Shown here: piece after piece, positions 1-8,312 of the stretch
Layout: every line of letters begins with the position of its first letter
Numbering within the stretch: position 1 is the stretch's first letter
Notes under the pieces: model-generated
The model's input: the letters and a program-made list of their open reading frames with translations, nothing else
The model's database searches: none
What the model was told of the DNA's origin: nothing
DNA from: NCED01 sp035493955
GTDB lineage: Bacteria > Pseudomonadota > Alphaproteobacteria > Caulobacterales > Caulobacteraceae
Assembly: GCA_035493955.1 (NCBI GenBank)
Contig: DATJHI010000041.1
Location: 159,158-223,157 of the forward strand
Direction: 5' to 3'
DNA length: 64,000 nucleotides
Program-made: the position numbers and the translations under genes

Positions 1-317
1 GCGTGATGCTGGCCGGCGAGGGTCTGCAGCCGAGCTCGAAGGGCGCGCGGATCCGTTTCTCCGGCGCGGAACGGACGGTGATCGACGGTCCCTTCCCCAA
101 CGACGGCCAGCTCCTGGCCGGTTTCTGGCTGATCCAGGTCCAGTCGAAGCAGGAAGCCATCGACTGGATGAAGCGCTGTCCCAACCCTATGCTGGGCGAC
201 TCGGAGATCGAAATCCGCCAGGTGTTCGAGGCCGAGGATTTCGGCGAGGCGCTGGCGCCGGAAGTCAAAGCCCAGGAAGAACGCTTGCGCGCCTTGGCCG
301 CGGCCCAGGCCCACTGA
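1..317 (+). CDS. YciI (YCII/DGPF-domain) family protein, 5' truncated by window edge
   Basis: The frame is open at the left edge and ends at a TGA, so only the C-terminal part (about 104 residues) is visible. It contains the DGPF signature near visible residue 28, followed by a GFWLIQV strand and the RCPNPM segment typical of YCII-related small proteins, usually about 140 residues long. The Met at base 6 lies inside the conserved MLAGEGL segment, so it is not the true start. The family has a dimeric ferredoxin-like fold. Some members act with ECF sigma factors, but no function can be assigned here. A YceI-type gene follows 11 bases later and may be co-transcribed. Confidence 0.85.
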   Translation, partial: VMLAGEGLQPSSKGARIRFSGAERTVIDGPFPNDGQLLAGFWLIQVQSKQEAIDWMKRCPNPMLGDSEIEIRQVFEAEDFGEALAPEVKAQEERLRALAAAQAH

Positions 318-328
318 GGAGAGGATCG

Positions 329-973
329 ATGAAATACGTCCTGGCGGCCCTGGCCGCGATCGCCCTGGCGGCCTCGGCCGAGGCCGCCTCGGCGCCGCCG
401 GCCCCGGCCCTGCCCGCCGGCGTCTACACCCTGGACAAGGCGCACGGCAGCCTGACCTTCCGGGTGAACCACATGGGCTTCTCCAACTACACCGCCCGGT
501 TCGGCCGCTTCGACGCCAGGCTGACCCTCGACCCCGCGCATCCGGCGGCGGCCAGCGTCACCGCGACGGTCGATCCCAAGTCGCTGGAACTCAATGCGCC
601 GCCGCCGGGCTTCGAGGACGAGCTGCGCGGGCCCCATTGGCTGGACGCCGGCAAGTTTCCGCAGATGACCTTTCGCTCGACCCGGGTGGTCATGACCGGC
701 AAGGACACGGCCCGGATCGTCGGCGACTTCACCCTGCACGGGGTCACCCGCCCGGTGACCCTGGAAGCCAGGTTCAACGGCGGCTATCCCGGCATGGCCA
801 TGGACCCGCACGCGCGGGTCGGCTTCTCGGCCCACGGAACGCTCAACCGGTCGGAATTCGGCATCGCTTTCGGCGTGCCGGCGCCGGGCAGCAAGATGGG
901 CGTCAGCGACGCCGTCGAGGTGCTGATCGAGGCCGAGTTCACCGGCCCCGCCTGGAAACCGCCAGCCCGCTAG
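329..973 (+). CDS. YceI family periplasmic lipocalin-like protein
   Basis: A 214-residue protein with a clear Sec signal peptide (Met-Lys, hydrophobic core, cleavage after about residue 20 in an Ala-rich stretch). The mature part starts with the YceI-type strand GVYTLDKAHGSLTF and has the family's FPQMTFRST and GDFTLHGVTRPVTL segments. YceI proteins form an extended lipocalin-like barrel that binds polyisoprenoid or similar amphiphiles in the periplasm; the ligand here is unknown. An SD-like GAGGAGAGGA precedes the ATG. It probably shares a transcript with the YciI gene upstream. Confidence 0.9.
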   Translation: MKYVLAALAAIALAASAEAASAPPAPALPAGVYTLDKAHGSLTFRVNHMGFSNYTARFGRFDARLTLDPAHPAAASVTATVDPKSLELNAPPPGFEDELRGPHWLDAGKFPQMTFRSTRVVMTGKDTARIVGDFTLHGVTRPVTLEARFNGGYPGMAMDPHARVGFSAHGTLNRSEFGIAFGVPAPGSKMGVSDAVEVLIEAEFTGPAWKPPAR

Positions 974-1135
974 CGGGCCGCAGCCTGAGGCGGGCGGGGG
1001 CGTCTCGATCGACGCAAAACTGCCCCGGATCCGCCCCTGCCCTGCCCAAACTTGGTCCAGGAATAGAACCTTTACCGCGATATGGCCGACGCATGGGGCG
1101 CCTCGCCCGATGAATTGGACAGGATCGTGGATCAA

Positions 1136-2671
1136 ATGAGCAGGAAGAAATACCTGGGAGCTGCGGCCGTGGGCGCGGTCGCGGCCGCAGCCCTGATCGG
1201 CGCCGGCGACCAGTGGGCCCACGCCAGCGCGCAAGGCGCGGTCAACGAGCGGCCCGCCGCCGCCCCGGCGTCCATCGCGCCGACCTCCTTCGCCGACCTG
1301 GTGCAGCGGGTGGCGCCCGCGGTGGTGTCGATCGACGTTGAGGGCAAGGGCGGCCGCGACGCCGTGGCCCTGCAGGGACAGCCCTTCAGCTTCAACCTTC
1401 CCGACGGCAATGACGGGGACGACGGCCTAGGCGGGCTGCCGTTCGACTTCCGCCGGCTGTTCCCGCAGCAGCCGGGCGGGCGCGGCGGCCAGCCCGACGG
1501 CCAGGAGCTGCCGCGGATGCAGGCGACCGGCTCGGGCTTCTTCATCTCCGCCGACGGCTACATCGTCACCAACAACCACGTGGTCGAGGGGGCCGACGTC
1601 ATCACCGTGCGGACCAGCGACGACCGTTCGCTGAAGGCCAAGCTGATCGGGCGCGACCCGGCCACCGACCTGGCCGTGATCAAGGTGCAGGGCGCCGCCT
1701 TCCCCTTCGTCAGCTTCGAGGACCGGGCCAAGCCGCGCGTCGGCGACTGGGTGATCGCGGTCGGCAACCCCTTCAACCTCGGCGGCACCGCCACGGCCGG
1801 GATCGTCTCAGCCCTGGGCCGGCCCAACGTGAGCGGGTCCTCCTACGTCGACTACATGCAGATCGACGCGCCGATCAACCGGGGCAACTCGGGCGGTCCG
1901 ACCTTCGACGTCTATGGCCGGGTGGTGGGCGTGAACTCGGCCATCTTCTCGCCCTCGGGCGGCTCGGTGGGCATCGGCTTCGACATCCCGGCCGACGTGG
2001 CCGCCTCGGTCGCCAAGCAACTGATCGCCGAGGGCAAGGTGACCCGCGGCTACATCGGAGCCACCGTCCAGAGCGTGACCCCGGAGATCGCCGAAAGTCT
2101 GGGCCTCGGCGACAAGAAGGGCGCCCTGGTGGCCGAGCTGACCCCCGGCGGACCGTCGGAGAAAGCCGGGCTTCGCCCGGGCGACCTGGTGATGAAGGTC
2201 AACGGCCACGACGTGGCCTCGGCCGCGGCCCTCACCCGCGAGGTGGGCCTGGCCCGCGGCGGGGAGGACATCCGCCTGCAGGTGCGTCGCGAGGGCCGGG
2301 TGCAGGACATCGTGGTCCGCTCGGGCGTGCGTCCCTCCGAGGCGGTCCTGGCCAGGACCGGTTATGACGTCCAGCCGCAGACCGACGCCTCCAGGCCCGG
2401 CGCTCGCGTGCTCGGTATGAGCCTGTCGCCCAAGGAGGGCGGCGGGGTCGCGGTCGAAAGCGTCGCCGGCAATTCCGACGCCGGCCGCAAGGGCCTGCGC
2501 CAGGGCGACGTGATCCTGCAGGCCGGCGATCAGAAGGCTCAGTCGCCCGCCGACGTGGCCAACGCCGTCGCCGCCGCGCGCAAGGCCGGACGGCCCAGCG
2601 TGCTGCTGATGGTGGCCCGCGACGGCCGCCGAACCTTCGTGCCGGTGGAAGTGGGGACCGGCGCCGGCTGA
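1136..2671 (+). CDS. DegP/HtrA (Do family) periplasmic serine endoprotease
   Basis: A trypsin-like protease followed by two PDZ domains, acting on misfolded envelope proteins. The catalytic triad is visible: His in NNHVVEG, Asp in ATDLAVIK and Ser in GNSGGP. PDZ1 begins near the RGYIGATVQ segment and PDZ2 fills the last 100 residues. I chose the ATG that gives MSRKK followed directly by a hydrophobic anchor or signal (YLGAAAVGAVAAAALIG), with AGGA 11 bases upstream; an in-frame ATG at 1082 would bury that signal behind 18 extra residues and lacks an SD. A Gly/Asp/Pro-rich linker lies between the anchor and the protease domain. A GC-rich hairpin follows the stop. Confidence 0.93.
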   Translation: MSRKKYLGAAAVGAVAAAALIGAGDQWAHASAQGAVNERPAAAPASIAPTSFADLVQRVAPAVVSIDVEGKGGRDAVALQGQPFSFNLPDGNDGDDGLGGLPFDFRRLFPQQPGGRGGQPDGQELPRMQATGSGFFISADGYIVTNNHVVEGADVITVRTSDDRSLKAKLIGRDPATDLAVIKVQGAAFPFVSFEDRAKPRVGDWVIAVGNPFNLGGTATAGIVSALGRPNVSGSSYVDYMQIDAPINRGNSGGPTFDVYGRVVGVNSAIFSPSGGSVGIGFDIPADVAASVAKQLIAEGKVTRGYIGATVQSVTPEIAESLGLGDKKGALVAELTPGGPSEKAGLRPGDLVMKVNGHDVASAAALTREVGLARGGEDIRLQVRREGRVQDIVVRSGVRPSEAVLARTGYDVQPQTDASRPGARVLGMSLSPKEGGGVAVESVAGNSDAGRKGLRQGDVILQAGDQKAQSPADVANAVAAARKAGRPSVLLMVARDGRRTFVPVEVGTGAG

Positions 2672-2680
2672 TCCCAAGGA

Positions 2681-2716
2681 GCGCGGCGCGGGACCGACCC
2701 AGGTCGCGCGCCGCGC
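2681..2716. terminator. GC-rich hairpin between convergent genes
   Basis: Arms GCGCGGCGCG and CGCGCCGCGC are perfect complements around a 16-base loop that itself contains GACC/GGTC. There is no long T-run. It lies between the degP-like gene and the small gene on the opposite strand, so it is probably a bidirectional terminator. Confidence 0.5.
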
Positions 2717-2729
2717 CTTCCCGGCGTCT

Positions 2730-2888
2730 TTAGACCGTCGGCTCCTGATCGCTCATCTGGTAGGCGGGGAGCGCTCCCCCGGCCACGGCCTCGAGGTCCT
2801 CGATCCGCCCGCGCAGGGCCGCCACCAAGGCCTCCAGGACCTCCACTCGCTGGCGCAGATCGTTCAGATCTTCGGCTTGGCTGGCCAT
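2730..2888 (-). CDS. Small coiled-coil protein, 52 aa (SlyX-like character)
   Basis: A 52-residue frame starting MASQAEDLNDLRQRVEVLEA, with a heptad-like spacing of Leu/Val/Ile through about residue 34 (LRQRVEVLEALVAALRGRIEDLEAV), then a short tail ending in YQMSDQEPTV. The start is supported by a strong SD, AGGAG with a 9-base spacer. The compact leucine-rich helix followed by a short tail resembles SlyX-type small proteins, but there is not enough to claim homology. It is convergent with the degP-like gene and separated from it by a hairpin. Confidence 0.6.
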   Translation of the reverse strand: MASQAEDLNDLRQRVEVLEALVAALRGRIEDLEAVAGGALPAYQMSDQEPTV

Positions 2889-3074
2889 GCGGGACGACTC
2901 CTGGGGCGATGACGGGCGGGCTCCGCATTTCCTATAGCGAACCGCACTGCACCCGATGAACGGAAATCATCTCCCGCGACGGCGATGACATCCGACGACG
3001 GAGGCTGCTCAACCGGCCGGGGAAACGCCGCGACGGCGCCGCTTCCATGGGTAAAACTGAGCCGTTACGGCTCT

Positions 3075-3110
3075 TTAACCGCTGTGGACCGGGAGCCGGA
3101 TCACGGTTAA
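3075..3110. promoter_or_regulatory. TTAACCG...CGGTTAA inverted repeat upstream of the peptidoglycan-binding gene
   Basis: Perfect 7-base arms TTAACCG and CGGTTAA are separated by 22 bases, ending 46 bases before the ATG. It may be an operator or simply part of the promoter region. No full CtrA box is formed. Confidence 0.3.
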
Positions 3111-3156
3111 CGAATGGCCCAGTGGCCTGCCGCGACGCCGGTTGGGGTTTGAAGAC

Positions 3157-4230
3157 ATGAAAACACTTCTCGCAGGAGCCGCCGCGTCCACCCTGCTGCT
3201 CAATCCGTTCGGCATGGCGTACGCCCAGGCTCCCGACCTGCCCCCCAACGCCGTGGTCGGCCATTGCTACGGCAAGGTGCTGGTCCCCGAGCAGTCCGAG
3301 ACCTACACCGAACAGGTCCTGGAGACCCCCGCCCGCACCGAGGTCAGGGTGTTTCCGGCGGTCATGGGCGAGGTCGAACAGCGGGTTGTCGCCACCGAGG
3401 CCTACACCCAGCGCGAAACCATTCCGGCGACGTACCGCACGGTCGTCGAAACCGTGGTCGTCCGCCCCGCGGGCGTGCGGCGCGAGACGGTCCCGGCGGT
3501 CGTGGAGACCGAGACTCGACAGGTCCTGGTCCGGCCCGCCCGCACCGTGTGGAAGCGCGGCGCTCCCGGCCCGCACAATGTGGTCGTCCCCGGCTCCAGG
3601 CGCGTCGTCGCCACCGGCGAGGTGATCTGCCTGGTCGAGGTCCCGGCCGAATACCGCACCGTCACCCGCACGGTGGTCAGGCGGCCCGAGACCGTCCGCG
3701 AGGTTCCGATCCCCGCCGAGACGGCGACCGTGACCCGCCAGGTCCTCGACCAGCCGGCCCGGGTGATCGAGCGCCAGGTCCCGGCCACCTACAAGACCGT
3801 CCGCGTACCCACGGTGATCCAGCCCGAGCGGACCGAAACCATCCAGATCCCGGCGACCTACCGCACCGTCGTCAGGCAGCGGACCACAGCTCCCAGCCGC
3901 TTCGAATGGCGCGAGGTCGCCTGTCAGCAATCCCAAGGCGGCCCTGCGACAGGCTACGGCGCGCCGCCGCCTCGGCGTGCGCCCCCGCCGGCCGCCTATC
4001 ACGACCAGGGCGGCTATCTGGCGAACCCGGCGGCCCCGGCGGCAGGGGGCGACACCACGGTGCGGTCGATGCAGTCGGCCCTGCACGACAGGGGCTATTA
4101 CAACGGCCCCATCAACGGCCTGTTCAGTCAGCAGACGCAGGACGCCATGACCCGCTTCCAGCGCGACGCCCACCTGGCCGTCGGCCGCCTTACGCCGGAG
4201 ACGGCGGGGGCCCTGGGGCTCGCGCGCTAA
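3157..4230 (+). CDS. Exported repeat protein with C-terminal peptidoglycan-binding domain
   Basis: A 357-residue protein. Residues 1-24 are a signal peptide (MKTLLAGAAASTLLLNPFGMAYAQ). Residues about 50-245 are built from a degenerate, Val/Thr/Arg-rich unit of roughly 70 residues with landmarks QVLxxPAR (residues 53, 122, 195) and PAxYRTV (90, 163, 209, 232). A Pro-rich linker (262-295) leads to a PG_binding_1 domain (about 299-355) with the usual QSALHDRGYYNGPINGLF and ...TQDAMTRFQRD features. The protein is probably periplasmic or attached to the outer membrane and anchored to peptidoglycan; what the beta-rich repeats bind is unknown. The start at MKT was preferred over an in-frame Met five codons upstream because it leaves a clean signal peptide. 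Confidence 0.8.
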   Translation: MKTLLAGAAASTLLLNPFGMAYAQAPDLPPNAVVGHCYGKVLVPEQSETYTEQVLETPARTEVRVFPAVMGEVEQRVVATEAYTQRETIPATYRTVVETVVVRPAGVRRETVPAVVETETRQVLVRPARTVWKRGAPGPHNVVVPGSRRVVATGEVICLVEVPAEYRTVTRTVVRRPETVREVPIPAETATVTRQVLDQPARVIERQVPATYKTVRVPTVIQPERTETIQIPATYRTVVRQRTTAPSRFEWREVACQQSQGGPATGYGAPPPRRAPPPAAYHDQGGYLANPAAPAAGGDTTVRSMQSALHDRGYYNGPINGLFSQQTQDAMTRFQRDAHLAVGRLTPETAGALGLAR

Positions 4231-4249
4231 GCCGCAACGCCCTTCCGGC

Positions 4250-4762
4250 TCAGTTGGTCAGGATAAGGGGCGCGGGGGCGACGCTTCCCTTGAGGCCCTT
4301 CAGGTCGCGGACCGCGTCCAGGAAGGCGTACAGGACCGGGCCGGCCTGATCGTCGCTTGCGGCCAGGGACAGCACCGCGTGGCCCGTCGGGGTGGCGGAC
4401 TCGAAGCTGCGCTTGGCCGCGACCTTGGTTCCGCTTCCGTCGATGGCGCTGAGGACGAAGGACCACAGCTCCGACACGGGTTGGCCGACCAGTTCCACAG
4501 CCCCGGGATCGCGGGATTTGCACACCACCTGTTCGGGGGTGTTCCGGATCAGGGCCATGCGCCGCCGGGTGCACTCGGACGCAAGGCGCGGCGCGATCAC
4601 GGCGGGCGGCCCGTCCTCGAAGAGCACTTCGGCCGCGGCCCGCGTTGCGCCCGCCTCGACCACCGCGACGGGAACGGAGATGGGCGTGTGAGGCCGGCTC
4701 GCGCAGCCCGCAAGCGTAGCCATGGTCAAGACCAGCGCGCCCGCGCCAAACCGATCCATCAC
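4250..4762 (-). CDS. Predicted lipoprotein of unknown function
   Basis: A 170-residue protein whose N-terminus ends in a lipobox, LAGC at residues 17-20, so it should be lipidated and membrane-anchored. The mature part has two Cys (in SECTRRR and VVCKSRD) and no domain I recognise. There are two adjacent ATG codons; the first is annotated. It is convergent with the peptidoglycan-binding gene and divergent from the MFS transporter. Confidence 0.7.
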   Translation of the reverse strand: MMDRFGAGALVLTMATLAGCASRPHTPISVPVAVVEAGATRAAAEVLFEDGPPAVIAPRLASECTRRRMALIRNTPEQVVCKSRDPGAVELVGQPVSELWSFVLSAIDGSGTKVAAKRSFESATPTGHAVLSLAASDDQAGPVLYAFLDAVRDLKGLKGSVAPAPLILTN

Positions 4763-5089
4763 GGCGGAATGTCCCCCAGCGGCCGGACCCGCGTCGAAAT
4801 CCGGGCGGCAATTGAAACACGCAACGACCGCCAGGGGAAATCACGGAGTAGAGGGCGATCACCCCGGCTCCGACGCCGTCCCGGAAGGCGCGATCTGAGT
4901 CCCGAAGGACAAGTTCGGCGGGACGAACGCGTCGACACCCGGCGGTTGAAGCGGCTATTGGCAGACTTGGCGCGGAACGGACTTGTCTAATTTCGGAGGA
5001 CGGCACAGTCTCCGTCACGTTCGGCGCCGCTCCCCTGCGACGGAGCCGAGATAAATCTACACTGCGTGACAACAAAAATAGGGGCGAGC
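4763..5089. other. Divergent intergenic region, no gene seen
   Basis: About 330 bases between the lipoprotein gene and the MFS gene. It must hold both promoters. I see no convincing coding frame, repeat or RNA structure. The last 50 bases are noticeably A/T-rich compared with the surroundings. Confidence 0.4.
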
Positions 5090-6343
5090 GTGACTTCATC
5101 TGACAGAGAAATGGGAGCCATCGTCGACCCGGCCAAAGCCGAGCAGGGGCGCGTTGGACTCACCCTCGCACTATGTTTCCTGGGTTCTCTGGTCGAAGGA
5201 TACAGCCTTCAATCCGCTGGCGTTGCGGCGCCGAAATTCGCGCGCGCCCTTCATTTGCACGCCGGTTCGATTTTTGACTTCCAGAACAATCTGACCTGGG
5301 TCTTGAGCAGCAACGCCCTTGGCCTGTTTATCGGCGCCGCGATCGGCGGCCGGTTGGCCGACAAGATCGGGCGCAAATGGATTCTGACCCTGTCCATGAT
5401 GGCGTTTGCGCTGTTCACCTTTGGATCGGCGCTGGCGAACGACTACGGCACAATGGTGTTGATGCGTTTCCTCACGGGGCTGGGCCTGGGCGGCGCCATG
5501 CCCAACATCATCGCGATCGCGGCGGAGACCGGCTCCCAGAAAACGCGCGTCGCCCGCGTGACGATCATCACAGGATCGCTTCCCGCCGGCGGTGCATTGG
5601 TCAGTCTTTTTGTATTCGGCGCAGGTCCAGATCTTGATTGGCGCAATGTCTTTTATCTGGGCGCCGCGCTTCCATTGATTGTTTCTCTGCTGATGGCCGT
5701 ATTTTTGGCCGATGGATACCGGCCGAAATCTACCGAAAAGGCGATGACGACGACGCAGGCGCTGTTCGGCGATAAGCGCCTATGGAGCACCACCTATATC
5801 TGGATCAGCTTTTTCTTCACGATGGTTGCGCTTTACCTTCTGTTGAATTGGCTCGCGACCTTGATGAACGGGGCCGGCTACACCCCGCTGCAAGCGACCG
5901 TCGTGACCCTGTATTTCGGGGTCGGCGGCGCGGCGGGCGCATGGATTTTGGGCCTTACGTCGCGGATTATTTCGCGACCCTTGATCCTGACCATTTGCTA
6001 CCTCGGCATGGCGGCGTCCATCTGGGTGCTGGCGGTGACGGACCACGATATCGCAAGCGCCAATGCGGCGGCGTTCGGAGCCGGCATTTTCGTGGTCGGC
6101 ACGCAAGCCCTGCTGTTCGGAATGGCGCCCGATTACTACCGTCCCGAAATCCGCGGCGCGGGCGTCGGCTGGGCGGTGGCGATGGGCCGCGCCGGGTCGT
6201 TTTTCGGTCCCTTGCTGCCCGGCATAGTGGGGCCGAGCAAGGTGCTCTTTCTGTTGCTGCCGGTGATCGCCGCGGCCGGCTTCGCCGCCCTGCTTTTGAC
6301 CAAGATCGGCATGCAGGACGGAGAGACGAAGGGGCGATCCTGA
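5090..6343 (+). CDS. MFS transporter, probable aromatic-acid/H+ symporter type
   Basis: An inner-membrane secondary transporter of about 417 residues with 12 predicted hydrophobic segments. The MFS motif A is present between TM2 and TM3 as GGRLADKIGRKW, and the N-terminal half has the EGYSLQSAGVAAP segment similar to the AAHS (aromatic acid:H+ symporter) group; the substrate cannot be read from sequence. I chose the GTG with AGGGG five bases upstream; in-frame alternatives are GTG 5066 and ATG 5111. The gene uses many more A/T-ending codons (TTT, ATT, TTG) than its neighbours and stands alone, which suggests later acquisition. Confidence 0.85.
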   Translation: MTSSDREMGAIVDPAKAEQGRVGLTLALCFLGSLVEGYSLQSAGVAAPKFARALHLHAGSIFDFQNNLTWVLSSNALGLFIGAAIGGRLADKIGRKWILTLSMMAFALFTFGSALANDYGTMVLMRFLTGLGLGGAMPNIIAIAAETGSQKTRVARVTIITGSLPAGGALVSLFVFGAGPDLDWRNVFYLGAALPLIVSLLMAVFLADGYRPKSTEKAMTTTQALFGDKRLWSTTYIWISFFFTMVALYLLLNWLATLMNGAGYTPLQATVVTLYFGVGGAAGAWILGLTSRIISRPLILTICYLGMAASIWVLAVTDHDIASANAAAFGAGIFVVGTQALLFGMAPDYYRPEIRGAGVGWAVAMGRAGSFFGPLLPGIVGPSKVLFLLLPVIAAAGFAALLLTKIGMQDGETKGRS

Positions 6344-6395
6344 CCCGGTTCGCCGTGGGCGAACACCAGGGCCGATAGTGTCGTCGCCGGCTGTA

Positions 6396-6423
6396 GCCAT
6401 CGCGCCCTCGCCGGCGCGATGGC
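6396..6423. terminator. Perfect 11-bp hairpin downstream of the MFS gene
   Basis: GCCATCGCGCC and GGCGCGATGGC flank a 6-base loop. No T-tract follows, so this is either a weak intrinsic terminator or another structured element. Confidence 0.45.
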
Positions 6424-6516
6424 CTGCGGCTCGCGGTCAGGCCTGACGTGGCTCGAATAGGGGCCGGCTTTATGGCGCAGGGCCGCGACCTGCGCGCGGT
6501 CGCTTGACGCCCCATC

Positions 6517-6544
6517 TTACGGGTGTAGATTTTCCTGCCGTAAG
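6517..6544. promoter_or_regulatory. TTACGG...CCGTAA dyad in front of the M56 gene
   Basis: CTTACGG and CCGTAAG are perfect inverted arms, 15 bases apart, ending 12 bases before the ATG. Each arm can also be read as half of a 12-base site TTACG-N2-CGTAA (TTACGGGTGTAG and TTCCTGCCGTAA), the motif found intact twice in the tonB promoter. Likely a repressor operator shared with tonB. Confidence 0.5.
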
Positions 6545-6556
6545 GACGTGGGGCCC

Positions 6557-7527
6557 ATGATCGTCACCATCGTCGCAAGCCAGGTCGTCGAGGCCGTCCT
6601 TCGCGCCAACATTATGATCGGGGCGGCGATCCTGCTGGTCCTGGGCTTGCGCCGGATTGTCCGGCGCCTGTTCGGGGCGGAGATCGCCTACGCCCTGTGG
6701 CTGGTCGTCCCGCTTGCGGCCCTGGGCGCCCTGGCCCCGGCCCGGACCCGCATCGTCGCCGCGGCGCTGGCCGCCACGACGTCCCAGACCCAGACGACCG
6801 GCCCCTTCGCCGATCTGCTGCACGCGGCCTCGCGATACAGCCTGGCGCTGAACCTGTGGCTGACCGGGGCGATACTGGCGGCCGCGGCCCTGTTGTGGGG
6901 CCAACTGCGTTTCCTGCTGCGCGAGCGCGCCGGGCGGGCCGGACCGGCCGTGGTCGGGGTGATCTCTCCCCGCTTCGTCACCCCCGCCGACTACGCCACC
7001 CGCTTCACCGCCGAGGAGCGCCAGATCATCCGCGCCCACGAGCACGCTCACCTGTCGCGCGGCGACGCCCAGGTCAACGCCGCGATCGCGGCCGTGCAGG
7101 TGCTGTGCTGGTTCAATCCCCTGGTCCACCTGGCCGCCCGTCTGGCCCGGCACGATCAGGAGCTGGCCTGCGACGCCTCGGTGCTTCGGCGTCTGCCGGT
7201 GACGCGCCGGCGCTATGCCGAGACCCTGCTGAAGACCCAGCTGGGGGCCGCGGCCCTGCCCTGGGCTGCCATTGGCCGGCCCCCGCCCGCCATCCCCTGG
7301 AGGAACGGATCGAGATGCTGCGCCGCACCGCGCCGGGAACGCGGCGGCGCCTGGCCGGCCGGCTGGCGGTCCTGGCCATGGCGCTTTCGGTCGGCGGCGG
7401 GGCCTGGCTGGCCAAACCGGTCCGCGGGGTCGCCGCCCCCGTCGCCGCGGCGGCCGGCCCCCCGGACCATACCATGCTGTTCCTGATCTATCGCCACGGG
7501 CCCCGACCGGCTCCGCCCGCTGGCTGA
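6557..7527 (+). pseudogene. BlaR1/MecR1-like M56 membrane peptidase, frameshifted
   Basis: The N-terminal frame encodes several membrane helices and an M56 zinc-peptidase motif, HEHAH at residues 161-165 in IIRAHEHAHLSRGD, followed by the DQELACDASVL segment typical of the family. Near base 7261 the frame is lost. The next frame continues the expected sequence LGCHWP...HPLEERIEMLRR and a hydrophobic segment to the stop at 7527. One missing C in the run GCCCTGCCCTGGGC would join LGAAALP to LGCHWPA. Read as is, the first frame runs on to 7486 as an Arg/Pro-rich junk tail. These proteases normally pair with a BlaI-type repressor; none is adjacent. It is either a recent frameshift or a sequencing error. 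The ATG has AAGGA 11 bases upstream. Confidence 0.75.
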
Positions 7528-7550
7528 GGCCCCGCCGGCGAAGGAAGAAG

Positions 7551-8264
7551 CTAGTCCGCGAGGCGGAAGGCGATGGGGATCTTCACGATCGCGCCCTCGA
7601 CCGGCCGGCCGTCCTCCATCCGCGGCTTCATCCTGAACAGCCCCGACAGCTTCAGCGCCGCCTCGCCGAAGCCAAAGCCGGCCGGGCCCTCGGCCAGGAC
7701 CTGGCACTCGGCCACCGAACCCTTGGCCGTGACCTGGCACTGCAGCAGCACGCTGCCGGTCTTTTCCAGGCGCTGGGCCCGCTCGGGATAGAAGCGCGCC
7801 ATGTCCTCCCCGCTCGGCCGCGACGACCAGTTGGGATTGGCGATCACCGGGGCAGAGGCCGGTTTGGCCGGCTCCGGCGGCAGGGCCTGCACCGGCGGCA
7901 GGGGCGGCGGCGGAACCGGCGCGATGGGCAGCGTCGGCGGCGGCGCGATCGAATCCGGGATCGACGGCGTCATGTGCGGGGCGAGCGGCGGCGGGGGCTG
8001 CTCCTGCTTGACCGCCGGCTTGGGCGGCTCGGGCGGCTTTTGCGGCTCGGCCCGGTTCAGGGTCACCACCGTGACGGGATCCTCGCCCCAAACCCTGTAA
8101 TGCGGTGCGAACTTGGTCTCGTAGACGTAGTAGGCCAGCCCGCCGTGGGCGGCGATCGAGACCATGATGGCCAACCGGGTCCGCCATCCGCGCTTGCCGC
8201 CGCGCCTGTCCTGGTCCCAGAGCGGATCGTAACCATGTCCGGGAGCCGCTTGCCGTTGAGCCAT
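7551..8264 (-). CDS. TonB family energy transducer
   Basis: A 237-residue protein with one N-terminal membrane helix (LAIMVSIAAHGGLAYYV, about residues 33-49), a long Pro-rich periplasmic spacer with EPQKPPEPPKP and PVPPPPLPP runs, and a C-terminal TonB-type domain (about 150-237) with YPERAQRLEKTGSVLLQC near its start. It transmits proton-motive force from ExbBD to TonB-dependent outer-membrane receptors. The chosen ATG has GGGAGAG four bases upstream; an in-frame upstream start would add seven residues. It is convergent with the M56 gene. M56/TonB neighbours recur in Caulobacterales. Confidence 0.88.
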   Translation of the reverse strand: MAQRQAAPGHGYDPLWDQDRRGGKRGWRTRLAIMVSIAAHGGLAYYVYETKFAPHYRVWGEDPVTVVTLNRAEPQKPPEPPKPAVKQEQPPPPLAPHMTPSIPDSIAPPPTLPIAPVPPPPLPPVQALPPEPAKPASAPVIANPNWSSRPSGEDMARFYPERAQRLEKTGSVLLQCQVTAKGSVAECQVLAEGPAGFGFGEAALKLSGLFRMKPRMEDGRPVEGAIVKIPIAFRLAD

Positions 8265-8312
8265 GAGGCTCTCCCATCGGATCAATCGCCCGGCCGGAAG
8301 CCGGACGCGATT

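Noticed and set aside
2932..4173. Long open frame (413 codons) antisense to the peptidoglycan-binding gene
   Set aside because: Its His/Asp/Gly/Arg-rich composition is the shadow of a GC-rich gene on the other strand; the plus-strand frame has a signal peptide and a known domain.
4379..4990. Plus-strand frame opposite the lipoprotein gene
   Set aside because: Arg/Gly-rich shadow; the minus strand has a signal sequence and a lipobox.
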